From positions 1 to 47,679 of the forward strand of contig JAFAAW010000065.1 in NCBI GenBank assembly GCA_023426365.1: a stretch of DNA of 47,679 bases, written 5' to 3'. Both the position numbers and the translations under genes were made by a program. The notes beneath the pieces are model-generated. The model did not search any database and was not told where the DNA came from. It worked only from the letters and a program-made list of their open reading frames with translations. This document shows positions 42,734 through 47,679 of the stretch, one piece after another. The first letter of the stretch is position 1; every line of letters starts with the position of its first letter. The stretch comes from Pseudomonadota bacterium. GTDB taxonomy: Bacteria; Pseudomonadota; Alphaproteobacteria; Rhodospirillales; Magnetospirillaceae.

Positions 42734-44467
42734 TCAGGACTTGGCCCCCGCCTTGCGCATGATCAGCCACTGCTGAAGGATCGACAGCGCGTTGGACCAC
42801 GCCCAGTAGATCACCAGACCGGCGGCGAAGTTCGCCAGCAGGAAGGTGAAGACGATCGGCAGGAAGCTCATCATCTTGGCCTGGACCGGATCGGTCGGCT
42901 GCGGGTTCAGCTTCTGCTGCAGCCACATGGTGGCGCCCATGATCAGCGGCCACACGCCCAGATGCAGGAAGGACGGCAGCACGGCGTTGGCATCCCACGG
43001 GATCAGGCCGAACAGGTTGAAGATGGTGGTCGGATCGGGCGCCGACAGGTCATGGACCCAGCCATAGAAGGGCGCGTGGCGCATCTCGATGGCGACGAAC
43101 AGCACCTTGTACAGCGCGAAGAAGACCGGGATCTGCACCAGCATGGGCAGACAGCCCGACACCGGATTGACCTTCTCCTTCTTGTACAGCGCCATCATTT
43201 CCTGCTGCAGGCGCATCTTGTCGCCGGCGAAGCGTTCCTGCAGCTTCTTCATCTCGGGCTGCAGGTTCTTCATCTTCGACATGGACACATAGGACTTGTT
43301 GGCCAGCGGGAACATGGCCGCCTTGATCAGCACGGTCAGCGCCAGGATGGCCAGGCCCATGTTGCCGAGCGCCGAATGCAGCATCTGCAACAGATAGAAG
43401 AAGGGCTTGGTCAGGAAGTAGAACCAGCCGAAATCGATGGCCAGGTCGAAGCGGGCGATGCCCAGCTTTTCCGAATAGCCGTCCAGCAGAGTGACCTGCT
43501 TGGCGCCGGCGAACATGCGGAAGTTGGCGTCGGCCGAGGCGTTGGGCGCCACGGTGACGGCGCCGCCGGTGAAATCCACCTGGTAATGGTCGCCGTTGGC
43601 GCGGTTCTGGTGGACGAAGCGGCCGGTGGTTTCCACCTTCTGGTCGGGCACCAGGGCGGTCAGCCAGTACTTGTCGGTGATGCCGGCCCAGCCGCCGACG
43701 GTCTTCTCGCGGACGGTGCCGTCCTTGCGCAGATCGTCGTAGCTCAGCTCCTTGAGGGTGCCGTCCAGCACGCCCAGCGGGCCTTCGTGCAGGATGTACA
43801 TGCCCTCGGTCTTGGGCGTGCCGGTGCGCGAGATCAGGCCATAGGGATGCAGGGTGACCGGCGCGCCGCCGTAATTCTCGACCCGCTGCTCGACCGAGAA
43901 CATGTAGTTCTCGTCCACCGAATAGGTGCGCACGAAGCGCAGGCCGTCGCCATTGTCCCACGACAGCACGGCCTTGCCGCCGGGCACCAGCTCGCCGGTG
44001 CCGGGGGCGGCGGTCCACACGGTGTCGGAACCCGGCACCTTGGCGGCGCCATCGGCGGGCACCCAGCCGAATTCGGCGTAATAGGGGTGCGGGCTGCCGG
44101 CGGGCGACAGCAGCACGATCTCGGGGCTGTTGGGGTCGGTGGTCTCGCGGTACTCGACCAGGGTCAGGTCGTCCAGGCGGGCGCCGGTCAGCGCGATCGA
44201 GCCATGCAGCTTGGGCGTGCGGATGGCGATGCGGCGGCTGGCCTCAAGGGCGCCGGCACGGGTCTCGGCCGGGGTCTGCACCTTGGCCGGCGCGGCGGGG
44301 GCGACGTCGGTCTTGGCGCCCTCGGGCACCGGCGGCGCGCTCGACGAGGTGGCGGCGGTGTCGGTGGCCGGCGCCGGCGGCGGCGCCTTGGGGAACATCC
44401 ACTGGAATCCGAACAGGATCAGGACCGAGAGGACGATGGCGATAAGAAGATTGCGCTGTTCGTTCAT
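42734..44467 (-). CDS. yidC: Membrane protein insertase YidC/Oxa1
   Basis: 577-residue insertase that places proteins in the inner membrane alone or with SecYEG. TM1 is at about 6-24 (LLIAIVLSVLILFGFQW). A Pro/Ala-rich linker and a large periplasmic beta domain (about 60-345) follow, then the conserved C-terminal 60KD_IMP core with the remaining helices. These include LTVLIKAAMFPLANKSYVSM (with the groove Lys/Arg region), GCLPMLVQIPVFFALYKVLF and IYWAWSNALSILQQWLIM. All parts are intact and length is normal. It begins 6 bases after yidD in the rpmH-rnpA-yidD-yidC operon. Confidence 0.97.
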   Translation of the reverse strand: MNEQRNLLIAIVLSVLILFGFQWMFPKAPPPAPATDTAATSSSAPPVPEGAKTDVAPAAPAKVQTPAETRAGALEASRRIAIRTPKLHGSIALTGARLDDLTLVEYRETTDPNSPEIVLLSPAGSPHPYYAEFGWVPADGAAKVPGSDTVWTAAPGTGELVPGGKAVLSWDNGDGLRFVRTYSVDENYMFSVEQRVENYGGAPVTLHPYGLISRTGTPKTEGMYILHEGPLGVLDGTLKELSYDDLRKDGTVREKTVGGWAGITDKYWLTALVPDQKVETTGRFVHQNRANGDHYQVDFTGGAVTVAPNASADANFRMFAGAKQVTLLDGYSEKLGIARFDLAIDFGWFYFLTKPFFYLLQMLHSALGNMGLAILALTVLIKAAMFPLANKSYVSMSKMKNLQPEMKKLQERFAGDKMRLQQEMMALYKKEKVNPVSGCLPMLVQIPVFFALYKVLFVAIEMRHAPFYGWVHDLSAPDPTTIFNLFGLIPWDANAVLPSFLHLGVWPLIMGATMWLQQKLNPQPTDPVQAKMMSFLPIVFTFLLANFAAGLVIYWAWSNALSILQQWLIMRKAGAKS

Positions 44468-44473
44468 GACATC

Positions 44474-44749
44474 CTAATCCGGGTACCGGGACGGCGGCGC
44501 GCCGCCTTCGGACTTGATCTTCGCATCCACTTCGGGGACCGGGTCCCAGCCCCCCTCGTTCCAGGGATGGCAGCGGCAGAGTCTGCGCGCCGCCAGCCAC
44601 GATCCCCGCGCCGCGCCGTGCCGGGCAACCGCTTCCATGGCATAGGCCGAACAGGTCGGCGTGAAGCGGCACGACGGCGGCAGGACGGGAGAAATAAGCA
44701 ACTGGTATGCGCGGATCGCTCCGCGCAAGACCACGCCAAGCGGGCTCAT
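44474..44749 (-). CDS. yidD: Membrane protein insertion efficiency factor YidD
   Basis: 91 residues. The conserved core is LLISPVLPPSCRFTPTCSAYAMEAV followed by RRLCRCHPWNEGGWDPVP (each quoted in part): three conserved cysteines (about 27, 33 and 58-60) and an amphipathic N-terminus (VLRGAIRAYQ) that associates with the inner membrane. YidD assists YidC-dependent insertion, probably near the translocon. ATG at 44749 overlaps the rnpA stop (ATGA), giving translational coupling. Confidence 0.95.
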   Translation of the reverse strand: MSPLGVVLRGAIRAYQLLISPVLPPSCRFTPTCSAYAMEAVARHGAARGSWLAARRLCRCHPWNEGGWDPVPEVDAKIKSEGGAPPSRYPD

Positions 44750-45192
44750 GGCGCCTTCCCTTCCCTTGCGGATGCCTCGGTATCCGAGCGCAAACCGCCG
44801 ACACGTTTTAACGCGGTTCGCAAATCCTGCAAGAGAAGAGAATAAGGCCGGCCCACGGTTTCCTGGCGGCCGATCACCACATAATCCAGCCCCGGACGCG
44901 CAAGCTCGGGAAAAATCTCGGCCACCGCCGCCCGCAACCGGCGGCGCGCCCGGTTGCGGGCCACCGCGTTGCCCACCTTTTTCGAGGTGGTGAAGCCGAC
45001 GCGGATGACCGCATCACCCGAACAGCACGAAAAGCCGGCGCTGGACGCGTCGGCTTCCGGTGTGGCGCCAGCCGGGGCCAAAGGCACCGGCGCCGCCTGA
45101 AGGACAAGCCCCGGGGTCGCCCACTTCTTGCGCTGACCGGCAACGCGGAGGAAATCCGCGCGCTTTTTCAGCCGCGCCAGAATTGCGGGCAT
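44746..45192 (-). CDS. rnpA: Ribonuclease P protein component
   Basis: 148 residues. This basic protein subunit of RNase P assists 5' maturation of tRNAs. The N-terminal LKKRADFLRVAGQRKKWATPGLVLQ and the RNR signature GNAVARNRARRRLR (about 74-87) define the family. An insertion of about 28 residues (about 33-60, Ala/Pro/Ser-rich, with a CC pair) lies between the strands that normally join PGLVLQ and RVGFT, making it longer than the usual 115-125. ATG at 45192 begins at the family start, 16 bases after rpmH. Confidence 0.94.
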   Translation of the reverse strand: MPAILARLKKRADFLRVAGQRKKWATPGLVLQAAPVPLAPAGATPEADASSAGFSCCSGDAVIRVGFTTSKKVGNAVARNRARRRLRAAVAEIFPELARPGLDYVVIGRQETVGRPYSLLLQDLRTALKRVGGLRSDTEASAREGKAP

Positions 45193-45208
45193 CCCCGACG
45201 AACGGGCT

Positions 45209-45343
45209 TTAGGCCGAGAGGCGCTTGCGGCCCTTGGAGCGGCGAGCGGCGATGACCTTGCGGCCGCCGACGGTGGCCATGCGCGCACGGAAGCCATGAC
45301 GGCGGGCGCGGACGAGCTTGGAGGGCTGGTAAGTGCGCTTCAC
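45209..45343 (-). CDS. rpmH: 50S ribosomal protein L34
   Basis: 44 residues, strongly basic: VKRTYQPSKLVRARRHGFRA at the start and GRKVIAARRSKGRKRLSA at the end, the complete L34 sequence. The start codon is GTG (45343), with GGAG 8 bases upstream. L34 is a late-assembly protein of the large subunit. It is the first gene of the rpmH-rnpA-yidD-yidC-engB-argB group and follows a good promoter (45409-45438). Confidence 0.97.
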   Translation of the reverse strand: MKRTYQPSKLVRARRHGFRARMATVGGRKVIAARRSKGRKRLSA

Positions 45344-45408
45344 GACGAGGTACTCCAGAATTAAATGCGGTCGGGCCCGCTTTTCGCAGGCCGAAAACGG
45401 GAGCGGTG

Positions 45409-45438
45409 CTTATAAGCCGAGTCGCGGGGCGGAGTCAA
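45409..45438 (-). promoter_or_regulatory. rpmH promoter
   Basis: On the (-) strand, TTGACT (45438-45433) and TATAAG (45414-45409) are separated by 18 bases. Initiation near 45402 gives a leader of about 60 bases. On the opposite strand, TTGCGC (45447-45452) and TATGGT (45469-45474) with a 16-base spacer form a weak candidate promoter for the divergent methyltransferase gene. Confidence 0.6.
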
Positions 45439-45499
45439 ACCTCGCGTTGCGCGCCGCCCCGGCTGCGCTATGGTTAGCGCCGGAGCAACGGAGAGCACC

Positions 45500-46270
45500 A
45501 TGCCCTGGGACCCCACTTTGTATTCCGCCTTTGCCCAGCCGCGCCTGCGCCCGGCGCTGGACCTTCTGGCGCGCATCGACGCCGACCAGCCCCACATGGT
45601 CGCCGATCTGGGCTGCGGTACCGGCAACGCCACCCGCATCATGGCCGACCGCTGGCACGACGCCACCGTGATCGGCGTGGATTCCTCGCCGGAAATGCTG
45701 GCGGCCGCCGCGGCCAGCCCCAACCGCATCCGCTGGACCCAATCCGACATCGCCCGATGGGTGCCAGACCGGCCGGTGGACGTGCTGTTCTCCAACGCCG
45801 CCCTGCAATGGCTGGACGGCCACGAGACCCTGCTCCCCCGCCTGCTGGGCCTTTTGTCGCCGCGCGGCGTGCTGGCAGTGCAGATGCCCCACAATCATTA
45901 TGCCGCCAGCCACGCGGTGATGGCCGAAACGGTGGAGGCGGGGCCGTGGGCGTCGCGCCTGCGCCCCCTGGCCCGGCGCTTTCCGGTTCATGACCCCGAC
46001 TTCTATTACGACATCCTGGCGCCGCTGGCGGAAACCCTGGACCTGTGGGAGACCGAATACCTGCACGTGCTGGAGGGCGACAACCCGGTGGTCAAATGGA
46101 CCATGGGCACCGCGTTGCGCCCGCTGCTGGACGCGCTGGAGGAACCCGAGCGCGGCGAGTTCCTGGCCGAGTATTCCCGCCGCATCGCCGAGTGCTATCC
46201 GCCGCACGCCGACGGCAAGACGCTGTTCCCGTTCCGCCGGCTGTTCATGGTGGCGCGGGCGCGCGGCTGA
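45500..46270 (+). CDS. tam: Trans-aconitate 2-methyltransferase-like SAM-dependent methyltransferase
   Basis: 256 residues. The class I methyltransferase fold shows motif I VADLGCGTGNATRIMA (about 34-49), the acidic motif II VIGVDSSPEML (about 56-66), and WTQSDIARWVPD with DVLFSNAALQWLDGH. The N-terminus WDPTLYSAFAQPRLRPALDLL and the C-terminal LFPFRRLFMVARA are characteristic of Tam, which esterifies trans-aconitate, an inhibitor of aconitase. Another small-acid substrate is possible. ATG at 45500 follows GGAG. It diverges from rpmH. Confidence 0.85.
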   Translation: MPWDPTLYSAFAQPRLRPALDLLARIDADQPHMVADLGCGTGNATRIMADRWHDATVIGVDSSPEMLAAAAASPNRIRWTQSDIARWVPDRPVDVLFSNAALQWLDGHETLLPRLLGLLSPRGVLAVQMPHNHYAASHAVMAETVEAGPWASRLRPLARRFPVHDPDFYYDILAPLAETLDLWETEYLHVLEGDNPVVKWTMGTALRPLLDALEEPERGEFLAEYSRRIAECYPPHADGKTLFPFRRLFMVARARG

Positions 46271-46359
46271 GACCACGCCCGGAGCGACGGGGCCAGCCAC
46301 ACCTTGTATCCGGTCACATCTTAATACTGAGCGCCGACCATCGTGAGGGTGGTGCGCCG

Positions 46360-47577
46360 CTAATCCAGTTGCAGCACCAGGGCCTTGAGATAGGCGCTTT
46401 CCGGCAGATGGGGATGCAGCGGGTGGTCGGGGGCGGCGCCCGCCGCGCGCAGGATGCGGCCCGAGCGGCCGGCCTGGGCCAGGCCGTGGGCGATTTCCTC
46501 GGCGAACAGCTCCACCGGCATGTGGTGCGAACACGACGCCGCCAGCATGAAGCCGCCCGCCTCCACCAGCGGCGCGGCCAGGCGCGCCATCTTGCGATAG
46601 CCCTTGGCGCCCGAATGCACATCCTTGCGCGACTTGACGAAGGCGGGCGGGTCCACCACCACCACGCCGAAGCGCTCGCCCGCCGCATCCAGCCGCGCCA
46701 TCTCGGCGAAGGCTTCGGCGCGGACGCACGACACCGCCACGCTGTTGAGCCGCGCCGCCCCTTCGGCCAGGGCCAGCGAATGTTCGGAACGGTCCACCGC
46801 CGTCACCGACAGGGCGCCGGCCAGCGCCGCCTGCACGGCGAAACCGCCGACATAGGTATAGACGTCCAGCACCCGCCGCCCCTTGGCGAGCCGGGCGACG
46901 AAGGCACGGTTGTCGCGCTGGTCGTAGAACCAGCCGGTCTTCTGGCCGCCGGTCAGGTCGGCCAGGAAGCGCGCGCCGTTCTCCACCAGCTCCACCGGAC
47001 CATCCAATTCGCCAAAGGCCAGCCTGTGCTCCAGCGCCAGCCCCTCCAGGCCGCGCACGGCGGTGTCGTTGCGCAGCACCACCGCGCGCGGGTTCAGCAC
47101 GCTGCGCAGGGCGTCGAGCAGAAGCGGGGTCAGACGCTCCATGCCGGCGGTATTGACCTGCACCGACAGCACGTCGCCATAGCGATCGACGATCAGGCCG
47201 GGCAGTCCGTCGGCCTCGGAATGGACCAGCCGGTAATAGGGGCCTTCGAACAATTGGTCGCGCAGGCGCGCGGCGCCGGCCAGCCGCTCGGCCAGGAAGG
47301 CGGCGTCCACCCCCTGCCGCCAGTCGCGGCACAGCACGCGGCCGGCAATCAGCGAATGGGGGTTGAAGGTGGCGACGCCCAGCTTCTCGTCGCCGGCATC
47401 CACCAGGGTGACCAGGGTGCCGGGCGGCAGCGCCTTGGCCTCGGGCGTCATCTCGATCTCGTTCGAGAACACCCAAGGGTGCCCGCCCCGGAAGCGGCGG
47501 GCGCGTCCCTTGGCGAAGCGGATGAGGGGACGGGTGGCGGGCGTGTCGGCGGCGATGTCGGTCATGGGCGACACCAT
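46360..47577 (-). CDS. RlmI-like 23S rRNA (cytosine-C5) methyltransferase
   Basis: 405 residues. An N-terminal PUA-like RNA-binding domain (RFAKGRARRFRGGHPWVFSNEI, in part, about 20-40) precedes an RlmI-like central part (DGLPGLIVDRYGD) and a class I methyltransferase domain: GQKTGWFYDQRDNRAF, VLDVYTYVGGFAVQAAL, VTAVDRSEHSLALA and the catalytic-loop VVVDPPAFVKSRKD. Relatives methylate a cytosine of 23S rRNA at C5; the exact site is not readable. Starts at 47577 and 47565 are both plausible and neither has a strong ribosome-binding site. The remaining 102 bases to the window edge are very GC-rich, and I see no gene there. Confidence 0.88.
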   Translation of the reverse strand: MVSPMTDIAADTPATRPLIRFAKGRARRFRGGHPWVFSNEIEMTPEAKALPPGTLVTLVDAGDEKLGVATFNPHSLIAGRVLCRDWRQGVDAAFLAERLAGAARLRDQLFEGPYYRLVHSEADGLPGLIVDRYGDVLSVQVNTAGMERLTPLLLDALRSVLNPRAVVLRNDTAVRGLEGLALEHRLAFGELDGPVELVENGARFLADLTGGQKTGWFYDQRDNRAFVARLAKGRRVLDVYTYVGGFAVQAALAGALSVTAVDRSEHSLALAEGAARLNSVAVSCVRAEAFAEMARLDAAGERFGVVVVDPPAFVKSRKDVHSGAKGYRKMARLAAPLVEAGGFMLAASCSHHMPVELFAEEIAHGLAQAGRSGRILRAAGAAPDHPLHPHLPESAYLKALVLQLD

Positions 47578-47679
47578 AATCAACGCGCCTGCCGGCGGCA
47601 ACGCGGATGGCGCGCACCCTGGCCCCGCACCCGGCCTCGCACCCCGCCCCGGCACGGCCGCCGCCGGCCGCCGCCACGG

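Overview
The window reads as chromosomal DNA of an alphaproteobacterium, most likely a Rhodospirillales member close to Magnetospirillum. The evidence is very high GC at third codon positions, an sdhCDAB operon, an alphaproteobacterial-type AddB/AddA pair, a mesaconyl-CoA hydratase gene beside a CitE/malyl-CoA-type gene (ethylmalonyl-CoA pathway), an FzlA-like GST-fold protein, and the gene orders rnd-kdsD-lptC-lptA-lptB-rpoN-ptsN and rpmH-rnpA-yidD-yidC-engB-argB. The genus is an inference; no 16S gene is present. Coding density is high, and no gap between recognised genes exceeds 300 bases.

Layout. 1-188: 3' end of an unrecognised Pro-rich gene. 257-292: bidirectional terminator shared with sdhB. 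313-3676 (-): sdhCDAB. 3915-6277 (-): a chemoreceptor and a stand-alone periplasmic binding protein in overlapping genes. 6496-8499 (-): CitE-like and mesaconyl-CoA hydratase genes, divergent from pdxY and a LysE exporter (+). 10208-12466 (+): orphan multi-PAS histidine kinase. 12423-14255 (-): fzlA-like, polysaccharide deacetylase and GNAT genes. 14331-20748 (-): the LPS-transport/sigma-54 cluster from rnd to ptsN. 20841-20925 (-): tRNA-Leu(CAG), just upstream of rnd. 21154-22128 (+): NDUFA9-like NAD(P)-binding protein. 22306-24222 (-): aldehyde dehydrogenase plus DUF779. 24412-31372 (+): addB and addA, separated by a GxxExxY-protein unit. 31465-32085 (+): TetR regulator. 32248-33881 (-): kdsB-pheA. 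34177-40513 (+): hisN and yejABEF. 40517-45343 (-): rpmH-rnpA-yidD-yidC-engB-argB plus a small Fe-S protein. 45500-46270 (+): trans-aconitate methyltransferase-like. 46360-47577 (-): RlmI-like rRNA methyltransferase.

Most of the window is housekeeping: respiration, envelope biogenesis, DNA repair, translation-apparatus maturation and amino-acid synthesis. The strongest unusual signal is at 27370-27841. A GxxExxY/PD-(D/E)XK-like gene bounded by inverted arrays of four roughly 10-bp repeats, and flanked by the 6-bp direct repeat TCATGG, sits exactly between addB and addA. It looks like an inserted mobile unit. Other points are a hairpin that buries the rnd Shine-Dalgarno downstream of a tRNA gene, a perfect palindrome over the -10 of the ptsN promoter, a palindrome abutting the -35 of the ethylmalonyl-CoA-type operon, and a large operator-like palindrome in front of the tetR gene. 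The hpf gene usually found between rpoN and ptsN is absent here.
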